A stretch of 33,442 bases of DNA from an uncultured Eubacteriales bacterium (GTDB taxonomy: Bacteria > Bacillota > Clostridia > Oscillospirales > Acutalibacteraceae). Position numbers and translations under genes: made by a program. The stretch lies in contig CAKTXU010000001.1 of the NCBI GenBank assembly GCA_934630995.1, forward strand, positions 1 through 33,442. The letters run 5' to 3'. This document shows, piece after piece, positions 1 through 7,557 of this stretch (position 1 is the stretch's first letter; the number at the start of each line of letters is the position of its first letter). The notes beneath the pieces were generated by a model, which was given only the letters and a program-made list of their open reading frames with translations, was not told where the DNA came from and searched no databases.

Positions 1-31
1 CGTCAAAAGTGGGGAGTATTCCTTACTTTTG

Positions 32-84
32 TTTCAGCTTGTCAAAGAAGTCCGGCCTTGCCGGACTTCTTTGACAAGCTGAAA
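32..84. repeat. Perfect 24-bp inverted repeat (hairpin)
   Basis: Bases 32-55 are the exact reverse complement of 61-84, with a 5-nt loop at 56-60. The stem is much longer than a normal intrinsic terminator stem and is not followed by its own T-run. Its last three bases are shared with the next hairpin (82-108), so the two structures compete for them. It is probably part of a composite terminator or a dispersed intergenic repeat. Confidence 0.8.
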
Positions 85-109
85 GGCCCCCGAACATCGG
101 GGGCCTTTT
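82..109 (+). terminator. Intrinsic terminator hairpin
   Basis: A perfect 12-bp G+C-rich stem (82-93 with 97-108) closes a 3-nt loop and is followed by TTTT on the plus strand. This fits a terminator for a plus-strand gene lying left of the window. It may also stop the minus-strand gene ending at 131, although the T-tract on that strand is only three bases. Confidence 0.75.
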
Positions 110-130
110 GTTGCCGCAAAGGCGCGGGAC

Positions 131-649
131 TCATTTCACATAGTGGCCGATATCGAGAATAACGTGGCCGTTCTCATCGGGGGTGGTGAAACGGGGACAG
201 CCGTACCGCTCAAAAAACCACCAGGAACCGTCCTCCTCAGGCGGAATTTGCCAGCCCTTTTCTTCCAGGGCCGCGGCGCAGCGATGCTCCTGTCCGTACA
301 GCTCTCCCTCCGGCCCCTTGAGCCAGCACACCCCCAGGGTGGAGGCGGGGAAATCGACGGAGCCGAATCCTTCCGGAACCGCCGCCCCCTCCGGGTAGAA
401 CATGCCGATCCAATATTCGAAGGGCTCCCCCTCCTTGTAGCGCATCATGCCCAGATAGGCGTCCCCATCCTCATAGACCGCTTTGCCGCTGCCGAGCGCC
501 TTCTCCAGCGCGTCGAACCAGCCGTTTTGGAACCATTGGCCCCACTGGACGCCGAAGCCGCCGTTCACCCGGTCGCCGTCCCCGTACTTTTTGCCGATAA
601 AGCGCAGCGCCGGCACCTCCTGCCGATAGACCTTCACAATGTCCGCCAT
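131..649 (-). CDS. GyrI-like small-molecule (effector) binding domain protein
   Basis: 172-aa soluble stand-alone protein that resembles the GyrI-like/AraC effector-binding fold. Cues are the N-terminal strand of the type VKVYRQEVPALRFIGKKY, a central W/F-rich segment, and a C-terminal stretch around residues 105-172 ending in the typical conserved acid and aromatic residues (WWFFERYGCPRF). No DNA-binding domain is attached, so it is a single-domain effector-binding protein of the kind that can bind hydrophobic cations or modulate gyrase; the ligand cannot be told. The start is taken at the ATG at 649 because AAAGGGG lies just upstream. An in-frame start at 706 would add 19 residues not typical of the family and lacks a good ribosome binding site. 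It has its own promoter (719-747) and appears monocistronic. Confidence 0.8.
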   Translation of the reverse strand: MADIVKVYRQEVPALRFIGKKYGDGDRVNGGFGVQWGQWFQNGWFDALEKALGSGKAVYEDGDAYLGMMRYKEGEPFEYWIGMFYPEGAAVPEGFGSVDFPASTLGVCWLKGPEGELYGQEHRCAAALEEKGWQIPPEEDGSWWFFERYGCPRFTTPDENGHVILDIGHYVK

Positions 650-967
650 GTTTTTCGCCCCTTTCCGTTTATTCTCCGGTCTGCCTGTGAATCCCCAGGG
701 GGCCACAGGGTGTTATTCAGTATAGCATGGGCGGCGGTCGGATGCAAGGGGAAAGTGAACGTTTGTTCAAAAAACTGCCTCGCCGTCGGCCCTATCCGAC
801 AGCCGGACATCGGTGGACGGCCCGGCCGGTATCGGCCGTATATACGGTCGAGCTTGTTTTCCGGCGGAGATTGCTCCACCCGTCCCCAAATGACGTTTAC
901 CCGTCTGCCCGCCGGCCCGGTCAAGATGCAGGGGCGATATCGATTTTGTACGAATGGGAACCATTGT
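650..967. other. Intergenic region, 318 bp
   Basis: Apart from the promoter at 719-747 no gene is supported. Short frames on either strand have no ribosome binding site or recognisable product. A 12-bp palindrome (CCGTATATACGG, about 840) is visible. No convincing intrinsic terminator was found for the minus-strand gene ending at 968. Confidence 0.6.
719..747 (-). promoter_or_regulatory. Sigma-A-type promoter for the GyrI-like gene
   Basis: Minus-strand -10 TATACT (719-724) has an upstream TG one base away (extended -10). The -35 TTGCAT lies at 742-747 with a 17-bp spacer. It lies about 70 bp upstream of the ATG at 649. Confidence 0.6.
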
Positions 968-2830
968 TCAAAACAGAGGGTAGCGCTCCACCCGGATATC
1001 CTCCGTCTCTGTTTCCGGGAGCAGATAAGCCTCGAAGCGGCGGATGCCCGGCTCCGAAAAACCGACGGGGCTTTCCCGTGTGTCCCAAATGGTCAGCCGG
1101 ACGGCCTTGGCGGTGACGACGGGGAAATGATGAACCACGATCTCCTCGTCCAGTCCCCAGCGGATCCGCCCGATATCCCGCCAATCCCCTTCTCTGTCGG
1201 CATACGACAAGCTGTATTCCAGGATCCGCGCCTCCAGCCGCTCCTGAATCAGAAGGCAGTTGAGCGCGGTGGGCTCCCGGAAGGAAACCTCCAGATATTC
1301 CCCGGGCTGCCAGTCCTTCCGTGCGTTCCAGAAGGTATCCGGCTTTCCATCCGTGGCCGACGGGGGCATAAGAGCCGGCACCGGTCTGCCGTCCTCCAGC
1401 CAGCTGCTGGAGGCGGAGACTGTCTGCCCGCAGAACAGATCGGCCTCGCAGACGATGAGGGACGAGGGCTCCTCCACGGGGGTATGGCGTTCGGTTTCCA
1501 CCGTCAGGCCGGCGGTGGAAACATGCGGGAGCTGGAGGATCTTGACATCGGCCCAAAGCTCGTCTCCGGCGCCGCAGGTCGCGAAGGGCTCCCCCTCCGG
1601 TATGTCCGATAACCATATCTTGGTGGACAGACCGGGCCGGAAAGCCAGCATGGAGAGGACGCGGGGCGAGTCCCAGGTGTAGACGGCCGTCTGACGGTAG
1701 CGCACATAGGCCTGTCCCGTCTCCTCCAGCTTCAGCAGGCACTGCGCCTGTTCGCCGATTTGGCCCGGAAGAAAGGCGCGCTCGGGATAGCGGAGGCGGT
1801 CATACAGCCTGTCGAGAATGGGATCCAGCGCGGCCTCCTCCTCCGGCAAGACCTCCTCCAGGCCCAGAATGACCTTTTCCCGTATCCGGTCGAGCCGATC
1901 CTTCATATCGTCGCGGGCGGCCATCTGGCGCATGGTATCGTATTTCAGCATCAGGTTGCGCAGGAATCCAACCTTTTCCGTGATCCGCTCCCAGGCGGGA
2001 AGGCAGTCCGCGAGTCCCGGCACCCCAAACCGCTCGTCGAGATAGCGGAACCGGTTTAACAACCCCTTTTTGTGTTCATGGAGAAAATGCATGGAACGGA
2101 ATTCAAAGAAACCGAGAGTATCCGTTGCCTGGAGGTGCCGGAGAAAGCAGCGGGCGGCGTCCAGCCCGTATGGACCCGGCTGAACGTTTCCCAGAGTGAA
2201 ATACCCCTCCCCCCGTTTTCCGACGCTTTGCCGATATTCCTGTAGCCGGCGGGTGAACCGCCGCAGGGAGAAGGGGTAAGGCCTCGGGCTTTCAAGGGGC
2301 CGCAGCCGGAAAAAGATAGGCGGCTCGTGGTAAAAGTTGTGGTCGAACAGGCGTTCATAGCCTTCCCTGACCTCCTCAAAGGAATAGCGGAGCTTCGCAA
2401 GCTGGCCGCGCTTGTCCATCGCCACGGCCAGAAAGGTTTCGGTTTCCCTATCATAGCCATACAGCAGGGAATCATGTTCATAATGCCGGGTTTGATAGGA
2501 AGTGCTTGTGGAGAGATAGAACTCGTTCAGAAACAGATAGGCGTACCGTCCGTCCTGCAGCTGGGCGGTCAGCTCTTCAATGATGTCCCGTATCCGGTGG
2601 TGATTGACGGTGCTGCGATCCAATACATCGTGAATCGGAAGGGCGCCGGTAAGCCCCTCATAGCCGAAATGGACGTCCCAGTAAAGGTAGATGTTGACGA
2701 AATTTTCATAATACCAGCCCTCCAGCGCAGGCGAGGTGCGCAGCGCGCACAGAGGCAGGGCCAGATACAGATAGGTTTTGATATCCTGTTGGAGAACCAG
2801 CGGCAGCTCAACCCGGTCATCCGCTCTCAT
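968..2830 (-). CDS. BtrH-like (cysteine-peptidase-fold) protein with C-terminal discoidin domain
   Basis: 620-aa protein without signal peptide or membrane segments. The N-terminal 170 residues resemble the BtrH_N/NRPS-associated papain-like fold: an LPLCALRT segment near the start, an acidic/aromatic strand (YLFLNEFYLSTS) and an HDSLLYGYD motif with a His-Asp followed by a strand and the FEEVREGYERL helix. The middle (about 170-420) is mostly helical and not recognised. The last about 150 residues look like an F5/8 type C (discoidin) sugar-binding domain: SASSSWLEDGRP, then a TDGKPDTFWNAR-type segment, GEYLEVSFREPT, and a final strand ending RRFEAYLL. Such N-terminal domains are often encoded near nonribosomal peptide clusters, but no such genes are here. 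A good promoter lies upstream (2867-2895), with AAGGAT ahead of the ATG. Real function unknown; peptidase, acyltransferase-like or purely binding roles are possible. Confidence 0.6.
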   Translation of the reverse strand: MRADDRVELPLVLQQDIKTYLYLALPLCALRTSPALEGWYYENFVNIYLYWDVHFGYEGLTGALPIHDVLDRSTVNHHRIRDIIEELTAQLQDGRYAYLFLNEFYLSTSTSYQTRHYEHDSLLYGYDRETETFLAVAMDKRGQLAKLRYSFEEVREGYERLFDHNFYHEPPIFFRLRPLESPRPYPFSLRRFTRRLQEYRQSVGKRGEGYFTLGNVQPGPYGLDAARCFLRHLQATDTLGFFEFRSMHFLHEHKKGLLNRFRYLDERFGVPGLADCLPAWERITEKVGFLRNLMLKYDTMRQMAARDDMKDRLDRIREKVILGLEEVLPEEEAALDPILDRLYDRLRYPERAFLPGQIGEQAQCLLKLEETGQAYVRYRQTAVYTWDSPRVLSMLAFRPGLSTKIWLSDIPEGEPFATCGAGDELWADVKILQLPHVSTAGLTVETERHTPVEEPSSLIVCEADLFCGQTVSASSSWLEDGRPVPALMPPSATDGKPDTFWNARKDWQPGEYLEVSFREPTALNCLLIQERLEARILEYSLSYADREGDWRDIGRIRWGLDEEIVVHHFPVVTAKAVRLTIWDTRESPVGFSEPGIRRFEAYLLPETETEDIRVERYPLF

Positions 2831-2866
2831 GTATATTCACATCCTTTTTCTTCATTGTTCAATTCC

Positions 2867-2895
2867 ACTATACAAGTGATTTTTCCACCCGTCAA
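2867..2895 (-). promoter_or_regulatory. Sigma-A-type promoter for the BtrH-like gene
   Basis: Minus-strand TTGACG (2890-2895), 17-bp spacer, TATAGT (2867-2872). It lies about 37 bp upstream of the ATG at 2830. Confidence 0.7.
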
Positions 2896-2980
2896 TGATT
2901 TTGCCGGTAAATGAAGAGGTTTGAAACGGATTTATCCGATGGGAAACGGTTGAACGCATCATGAAGCAGCTTAAGGATAG

Positions 2981-3013
2981 AAAAACGCGGCCGGACTGTC
3001 GGTCCGGCCGCGT
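2981..3013 (-). terminator. Intrinsic terminator of wecB
   Basis: A perfect 12-bp stem (2985-2996 with 3002-3013) with a 5-nt loop. Read on the minus strand it is followed by a T-tract (complement of 2981-2985). It lies 37 bp downstream of the wecB stop codon. Confidence 0.85.
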
Positions 3014-3050
3014 GAGGCTGTCGAAAAACCCGGACGGTGGCCAGGCTTTT

Positions 3051-4148
3051 TCACAGGGTTTTCTCCAAAATATCCGCAATCCTCCGGCAGGCGAAGCCGT
3101 CGCCATAGGGGTTGGAGGCGCGGCTCATCCGGGCATACTCCGTTTCATCCTCCAGCAGGCGGCGGAAGGTTTCGTAAATGGTCTGTTCCTCCGTTCCCAC
3201 CAGCTTGAGTGTTCCGGCCTCGATGCCCTCCGGACGCTCCGTAGTGTCCCGCATCACCAGGACAGGCTTTCCCAGGGAGGGCGCTTCCTCCTGAATGCCG
3301 CCGCTGTCGGTCAGCACCAGATAGCTGCGGGCCAGGAAATTGTGGAAGTCCAGGACATCCAACGGCTCGATGATCCGGATCCGGCCGTCATTGCCCAGTA
3401 TTTCCGCTGCCGCCTCCCGGACCACGGGATTCATATGAATGGGATAGACCGCCTTGGTATCGGGATGCTCGTCTATGATACGGCGAATCGCCCGGAACAT
3501 CTGGCGCATCGGCTCTCCGAGATTTTCCCGCCGGTGGGCGGTGATGAGGATGAGGCGGCTGTCCGCCGCCCAGGTAAGCTGCTCGTGGGTATAATCGGAG
3601 CGGACGGTGGTTTTCAGCGCGTCGATGGCCGTGTTGCCCGTGACGTAAATGGTGTCGGGATTCTTCCCTTCCCGGACGAGGTTTTCCCGGGACAGGGCGG
3701 TGGGGGCGAAATGATAGCGGGCGATGATGCCCACCGCCTGACGGTTGAATTCCTCCGGATAAGGGGAATAGATGTCATAGGTGCGCAGGCCCGCCTCAAC
3801 GTGCCCCACCGGTATCTGCAGATAATAGCAGGCCAGGGCGGTCACAAAAGTGGTGGAGGTATCTCCGTGAACGAGCACCACATCGGGCATTTCCGCCGCG
3901 AGAACCTCCCGAATTCGATTAAGTATGCCAGTGGTCACGTCAAACAGGGTCTGCTTGTCCTTCCTGATGGACAGGTCGTAATCCGGCGTCACCCCGAAAG
4001 CCTCCAGCACCTGATCCAGCATCTGCCGGTGCTGTCCCGTGACGCACACAACGGTCTGCAGGGAAGGGCGGCCTTGCAGCTCCTTCACCAACGGACACAT
4101 TTTGATGGCCTCGGGGCGTGTCCCAAAGACCAGCATGACTTTTTTCAT
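3051..4148 (-). CDS. wecB: UDP-N-acetylglucosamine 2-epimerase (non-hydrolysing)
   Basis: 365-aa cytoplasmic enzyme that interconverts UDP-GlcNAc and UDP-ManNAc, a precursor for teichoic-acid linkage units and surface glycans. Full-length for the WecB/MnaA family, with GTRPEAIKM (9-17), HGDTSTT (94-100), VEAGLRT (117-123), PYPEEFNRQ (129-137), ITAHRREN (202-209) and DSGGIQEEAPSLGKP (280-294). The expected catalytic Asp96, Glu118, Glu132/133 and His205 are present. The ribosome binding site GGAGGT lies close to the ATG, and an extended -10 promoter (4195-4223) and strong terminator (2981-3013) make it a one-gene unit. It lies about 4.8 kb from the polysaccharide locus and on the opposite strand, so it probably serves a general wall-polymer need. 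It is distinct from the CapG-type epimerase at 32296. Confidence 0.95.
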   Translation of the reverse strand: MKKVMLVFGTRPEAIKMCPLVKELQGRPSLQTVVCVTGQHRQMLDQVLEAFGVTPDYDLSIRKDKQTLFDVTTGILNRIREVLAAEMPDVVLVHGDTSTTFVTALACYYLQIPVGHVEAGLRTYDIYSPYPEEFNRQAVGIIARYHFAPTALSRENLVREGKNPDTIYVTGNTAIDALKTTVRSDYTHEQLTWAADSRLILITAHRRENLGEPMRQMFRAIRRIIDEHPDTKAVYPIHMNPVVREAAAEILGNDGRIRIIEPLDVLDFHNFLARSYLVLTDSGGIQEEAPSLGKPVLVMRDTTERPEGIEAGTLKLVGTEEQTIYETFRRLLEDETEYARMSRASNPYGDGFACRRIADILEKTL

Positions 4149-4194
4149 AGACCTCCGCTCCTTTGCTCACCCGCGTCTGCCGGGCGTCCGCGCC

Positions 4195-4223
4195 ATTATA
4201 GCACAGATGCGGCGGAAAAACAA
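4195..4223 (-). promoter_or_regulatory. Promoter of wecB
   Basis: Minus-strand perfect -10 TATAAT (4195-4200) with an extended TG, 17-bp spacer, and -35 TTGTTT (4218-4223). Transcription would start about 50 bp upstream of the wecB ATG. Confidence 0.75.
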
Positions 4224-4232
4224 GGATCCCCT

Positions 4233-4251
4233 GCCGCCGCATACCGGCGGC
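4233..4251. other. Small G+C-rich hairpin next to a terminator
   Basis: A perfect 7-bp stem (4233-4239 with 4245-4251) with a 5-nt loop, directly next to the A-run of the bidirectional terminator. It could act as a second-stage stop for minus-strand transcripts, or be incidental. Confidence 0.4.
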
Positions 4252-4288
4252 AAAAAAAGACGCCCGCTTGATTGCCGGGCGTCTTTTT
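4252..4288. terminator. Bidirectional intrinsic terminator (end of TetR gene)
   Basis: A stem with GACGCCCG at its core (4254-4266 with 4276-4288) is flanked by A7 on the left and T5 on the right, so it can terminate in both directions. On the minus strand it sits 35 bp past the TetR stop codon at 4323 and insulates the wecB promoter from TetR transcription. Confidence 0.85.
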
Positions 4289-4322
4289 CGGGCATACTTT
4301 TCACAGTCGACCGTGATACGGC

Positions 4323-4910
4323 TCAGGCGGGAGATATGGCGATCATGGACTGGAGAACACCCTCCAGCAGTGCCTGCGACTCCTCCCGGATGCGTGCGAG
4401 GCTGTAATTTTCCTCATAGCATTTATCGATATACGCCCACAGGCCGTTGCAGATAAAAGCGGCAAACTGCTTGCTGCCGAATCGCTGTACCAGCTTGCGT
4501 CCCGTCCGCTCCACCAGCTGTTCCACCTTCTGAAAAACATAATTATAGAAGGAGTAATACAGGTACGGATTGCGCCGCTGGGACATCTGCCGCAGGAACC
4601 GGGTATTGCTTTCAAACAGATTGAGGATACAGTCCAGGAGATTGCAGTATCCCTTCCGGGCGTCGTCCTCCGGATTGTTCTCCCTTTGCAGCCGGTTGAA
4701 ATCCTCCACAGCCACCCGCAGCAAATCCTGAAACAGGTCCTCCGCCAGCTCATATTTGTCCCCGTAATGGGTGTAAAAGGTGATGCGGCTGATATCCGCC
4801 GCATCACACAATGTGGTGACGGTGATCTGATCGAAGGTCTTTTCCCCCAGCAGGCGGACAAGAGCCTGCTTGACGGCTGTTTTCGTTTTCCGGATCCGCC
4901 TGTCTTCCAT
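4323..4910 (-). CDS. TetR/AcrR family transcriptional regulator
   Basis: 195-aa repressor-type regulator. Residues about 1-60 form the TetR helix-turn-helix: basic N-terminus (RRIRKTKTAVKQAL), FDQITVTTLCDAADISRITFYTHYGDK split over the HTH, with the usual YxHYGDK recognition-helix end. Residues about 65-195 form an all-helical ligand-binding domain of the Firmicutes TetR C-terminal type. The start at 4910 gives the normal family length. Longer in-frame starts exist (for example 5030) and would add residues not typical of the family, although the promoter lies far upstream and leaves a leader of about 150 nt. It is divergent from the DegV gene, so autoregulation and control of degV plus the PAP2-like gene is likely. 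The ligand is unknown. Confidence 0.9.
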   Translation of the reverse strand: MEDRRIRKTKTAVKQALVRLLGEKTFDQITVTTLCDAADISRITFYTHYGDKYELAEDLFQDLLRVAVEDFNRLQRENNPEDDARKGYCNLLDCILNLFESNTRFLRQMSQRRNPYLYYSFYNYVFQKVEQLVERTGRKLVQRFGSKQFAAFICNGLWAYIDKCYEENYSLARIREESQALLEGVLQSMIAISPA

Positions 4911-4989
4911 TTCAATTAACCGTTTCTTTCTCAAAGGCCGGGTGATGCATACAGCGCCCCATCCCGGCATGGAAAAACGTTCCAGCTTA

Positions 4990-5028
4990 TACATTTTCCA
5001 AATTTTGTATGGGTAATTTACATTTTCC
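4990..5028. promoter_or_regulatory. Direct repeat pair, candidate operator
   Basis: The decamer TACATTTTCC occurs at 4990-4999 and again at 5019-5028, 29 bp apart, in the TetR leader. Repeats in a regulator's own leader are plausible binding sites, but TetR proteins usually prefer palindromes, so this is tentative. Confidence 0.3.
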
Positions 5029-5055
5029 ATCCTGCTGTCGTAGCAGCGTCCACGC

Positions 5056-5093
5056 TTGTATATTACTATAATCCATGTATAAATATCTGTCAA
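5056..5093. promoter_or_regulatory. Overlapping divergent promoters tetR/degV
   Basis: Minus strand: consensus TTGACA (5088-5093), 17 bp, TATAGT (5065-5070), reading into the TetR gene. Plus strand: TTGTAT (5056-5061), 16 bp, TATAAA (5078-5083), reading into degV, about 50 bp ahead of its ATG. The two promoters overlap physically, so one bound repressor could shut both. Confidence 0.6.
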
Positions 5094-5131
5094 CCCGCCG
5101 GAGCGGGCACAGCGAAAAAGGAGCGAAATCG

Positions 5132-6019
5132 ATGAATCCATTTGTACTCAGCTGCTGTTCCACGGCGGATCTGACGGAGGAGCATTTCTGCCGGAGGAAC
5201 ATCCGCACCATCTGCTTTCATTTCTCCCTGAACGGCAAGCAATATCCCGACGATTTCGGAAAATCCATATCCTTTGATGATTTCTACAAGGCCATGGCCG
5301 ACGGTGCCGAGACCAAAACCTCCCAGGTGAATGTCGAGGAGTTTATCGCCTACTTCACCCCGTTTCTCCAGGAGGGGAAGGATATCCTTCACGTGTCCCT
5401 GTCCTCAGGGCTCTCCGGGGTGTACAGCGCGGCGAACACGGCCAAAATTGAGCTGGAAACAAAGTTCCCCGGCAGAAAGATTTATATCGTGGATTCCCTG
5501 GGCGCGTCGTCCGGCTATGGACTGTTCATGGATAAGCTGGCCGATCTGCGGGATGCGGGCATGGGCATAGAGGGTTTGTACGAGTGGGCGGAGGAAAACC
5601 GGCTGCGGCTTCATCATTGGTTTTTCTCCACCGATCTGTCCTATTATGTCAAGGGCGGCCGGATATCCAAGGCTTCCGGCTGGTTCGGCACCATTCTCAA
5701 AATTTGTCCCCTGCTGAACATGGACGACAAGGGACATCTGATTCCCCGGCACAAGGTGAGGGGCAAGAAGGCCGTCATCCGCGAAATCGTCGAAAAGATG
5801 GCGGAATACGCCGACGGCGGTACGGATTACGACGAGAAATGCTATATCTCCAACGCCGCCTGTTATGAGGATGCCCGCGCCGTCGCGGAACTGGTGGAGG
5901 CCCGGTTCCCCAAGCTGAACGGCCGTGTGGAAATCTATTCGGTCGGCACCACCATCGGCAGTCATACCGGTCCCGGTACCGTGGCACTCTTTTTCTGGGG
6001 AAATGAGCGGCATGGGTAA
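5132..6019 (+). CDS. DegV family fatty-acid-binding protein
   Basis: 295-aa soluble protein of the DegV (FakB-like) family, which binds a fatty acid for phosphorylation by the FakA kinase. Family marks are the N-terminal LSCCSTADL strand, TSQ (63-65) at the fatty-acid carboxylate site, SSGLSGVYSAANTA, the YVKGGRIS loop, and the C-terminal SHTGPGT His-containing motif. Length is normal. The ATG at 5132 is preceded by AAAAAGGAG at an 8-nt spacing; a longer frame from 5075 would read through the promoter region. It overlaps the next gene by 8 nt and is divergent from the TetR gene, making a probable TetR-controlled lipid-related unit. No FakA gene is in the window. Confidence 0.93.
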   Translation: MNPFVLSCCSTADLTEEHFCRRNIRTICFHFSLNGKQYPDDFGKSISFDDFYKAMADGAETKTSQVNVEEFIAYFTPFLQEGKDILHVSLSSGLSGVYSAANTAKIELETKFPGRKIYIVDSLGASSGYGLFMDKLADLRDAGMGIEGLYEWAEENRLRLHHWFFSTDLSYYVKGGRISKASGWFGTILKICPLLNMDDKGHLIPRHKVRGKKAVIREIVEKMAEYADGGTDYDEKCYISNAACYEDARAVAELVEARFPKLNGRVEIYSVGTTIGSHTGPGTVALFFWGNERHG

Positions 6020-6602
6020 GGAAAAGCTCGCCAAGGCCGTTCGGGTGATCACGGTGCCTCCCCTGCTGGTCTGTCTCCTGCTTATCCTGCTGTACGGTAC
6101 CCGTCCGGGCCTGTTTTCAGGTCCCTTTCAGCTGGCGCTGTCCCTGCTGTTCCTGATGGGGATTCCCTTGCTGGCCTATCCGCTGGCCGCCCTTCTGCCC
6201 TTTACCCGGGGTAAGGGGCGGGAGGGACAGCGAAACCTGGCCTTTGTGCTGAATCTGGCGGGCTATACGGCGGCGGTGGTTTACGGCCTTGTCCTCCGGG
6301 CCTCCCGGGGCCTGCTGCTGGTTTACGGGACCTACTTCCTATCGGTGACCGTCCTGCTCCTCCTCAACAAGGGCCTGCATATCCGGGCCAGCGGTCATGC
6401 CTGCAGTGTGGCCGGGCCGCTTATCCTTGCCAGCTATTTTCTCGGCTGGTTCGCCGTTCTGCCCTGCGCCGCGGTGTTTGCCGCCGTGGCGTGGGCGTCC
6501 CTCGCGCTCGGCAGGCACAGCTGGAAGGAGCTTGTCGCCGGTGCCTTGACCGCCGTGGCGTCCTTCGGCGTCAGCCTGCTCCTTCTCTCATTTGCGGGCT
6601 GA
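6012..6602 (+). CDS. PAP2-superfamily-like integral membrane protein
   Basis: 196-aa membrane protein with about six hydrophobic segments. A RASGHACSVAGP stretch matches PAP2 phosphatase motif 2 (SGH), and a later LGRHSWKELVAG resembles motif 3 (GRHxxxDVxAG), with Glu where Asp is usual. The first PAP2 motif (KxxxxxxRP) is not evident, so the protein may be a degenerate lipid phosphatase. The ATG at 6012 is chosen because GGGGA lies 10 nt upstream; an ATG at 6003 is too close to it. It overlaps the degV stop by 8 nt, which implies translational coupling and a shared lipid role. It converges with the MerR gene with only 10 bp between stops and no terminator. Confidence 0.7.
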   Translation: MGKEKLAKAVRVITVPPLLVCLLLILLYGTRPGLFSGPFQLALSLLFLMGIPLLAYPLAALLPFTRGKGREGQRNLAFVLNLAGYTAAVVYGLVLRASRGLLLVYGTYFLSVTVLLLLNKGLHIRASGHACSVAGPLILASYFLGWFAVLPCAAVFAAVAWASLALGRHSWKELVAGALTAVASFGVSLLLLSFAG

Positions 6603-6612
6603 AACGCGCGGC

Positions 6613-7485
6613 TCAGGTGAGCCCGGCTATCTCCGGATAGGCGGCCAGCAGCTTTTCATTGGCGGCTTCCATCTGCCGGATATAGGCGGCATAGGAGGGG
6701 CTCAGCCGCTTCATCGCCGGAATGAAGATATCGTAATAGCCGCTGGCGCTGTTGAACTCCTTGAGAAGGGTCTGAAGCCTGTACGGCGGCGTCTGCTTGT
6801 ATTCCTCCGATTGCTTGATGGCCAGATACTGCGTCAGCATTTCCTTGTTTTCCGCCAGAAATTGCTCCGGATTTTCCAGGGACCGCTTTGTATCTTCCAG
6901 CATCGTGTTTATGGCGTCGATGCCGAGATGGCTCGTGTTTTCCACCAGATATGCCTGCAGATCCGCGGGGAAGCGCAGCGGCGGCATGGTGTCGAGGAAC
7001 GTGAGGATGTCGTCATAGGCCGCCCTTTGTTCGGCGGTTGTGATAGGCTCGCCCAGAAAACGGGCGAAATGAAGACAGATGAACCGTCCGTAATAGCCCG
7101 GGAAAGCGGTCAGCAGCCTCTCCGCCACCGTCTCCCCCTGTTCGAGCGCCGTCAGAGCCTCCTTGATCCGGGTATAGTCCTCCCCGGCGCCGAGCTTGCC
7201 GAGGAGCTCCTTCTTCGACTGTTCCTGCCGGATATGCAGCGTCAGCCGCACCGCCAGTGCCTGCAGCGCGGTTTCCGTTTCGTCGGTCAGCACGGCTTTG
7301 ATATCCTCAGTCCCGAGTCCCAGCCGGCGTAAAACCGCGGCTTTATACAGCCTGCTCACGTCCTCTTCGCCGAAATCCCTGTATCCATTGTCCAAAACTG
7401 CCGGTTGAACCAGGTTTTGTGCGATATAATAATCGATGGCTTTTCTCGTCAGACCGGTTTCTCTCATGGTTTCCTTCAGCAGCAT
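6613..7485 (-). CDS. MerR family transcriptional regulator
   Basis: 290-aa activator-type regulator. The N-terminal winged helix-turn-helix is clear (TGLTRKAIDYYIAQNLVQP, NGYRDFGEEDVSRLYKA, LRRLGLGTEDIKAVL), followed by the linker helix (about 80-115) and a long helical C-terminal domain of about 175 residues that is not recognised and lacks an evident Cys metal site. The ATG at 7485 is preferred over the GTG at 7494 because GAGGTG lies just upstream at a good distance. Its own promoter has the 19-bp spacer typical of MerR-controlled promoters, so autoregulation by DNA distortion is likely. It may also control the divergent TIM-barrel gene at 7703. Confidence 0.9.
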   Translation of the reverse strand: MLLKETMRETGLTRKAIDYYIAQNLVQPAVLDNGYRDFGEEDVSRLYKAAVLRRLGLGTEDIKAVLTDETETALQALAVRLTLHIRQEQSKKELLGKLGAGEDYTRIKEALTALEQGETVAERLLTAFPGYYGRFICLHFARFLGEPITTAEQRAAYDDILTFLDTMPPLRFPADLQAYLVENTSHLGIDAINTMLEDTKRSLENPEQFLAENKEMLTQYLAIKQSEEYKQTPPYRLQTLLKEFNSASGYYDIFIPAMKRLSPSYAAYIRQMEAANEKLLAAYPEIAGLT

Positions 7486-7503
7486 GCTTATCACCTCATT
7501 TCT

Positions 7504-7534
7504 ATCATAAACCGATCCGCAGGGGGCGGGTCAA
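7504..7534 (-). promoter_or_regulatory. MerR-type promoter with 19-bp spacer and dyad
   Basis: Minus-strand -35 TTGACC (7529-7534) and -10 TATGAT (7504-7509) are 19 bp apart. The spacer carries a partial dyad (ACC...CC.C-T-G.GG...GGT). Over-long spacers with a central dyad are the hallmark of MerR-family-regulated promoters. The predicted transcript would start only about 12 nt before the ATG at 7485. Confidence 0.7.
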
Positions 7535-7557
7535 GCGTAATTTTAGATAGACCGGTA

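Noticed and set aside
143..1612. Long plus-strand open frame (489 aa) opposite the first two genes
   Set aside because: It is antisense to two better-supported minus-strand genes, spans their promoter gap, has no ribosome binding site and no recognisable domains. High G+C makes such frames common.
2961..4271. 436-aa plus-strand frame opposite wecB
   Set aside because: wecB is unmistakable on the other strand; the frame crosses the wecB terminator and promoter and resembles nothing.
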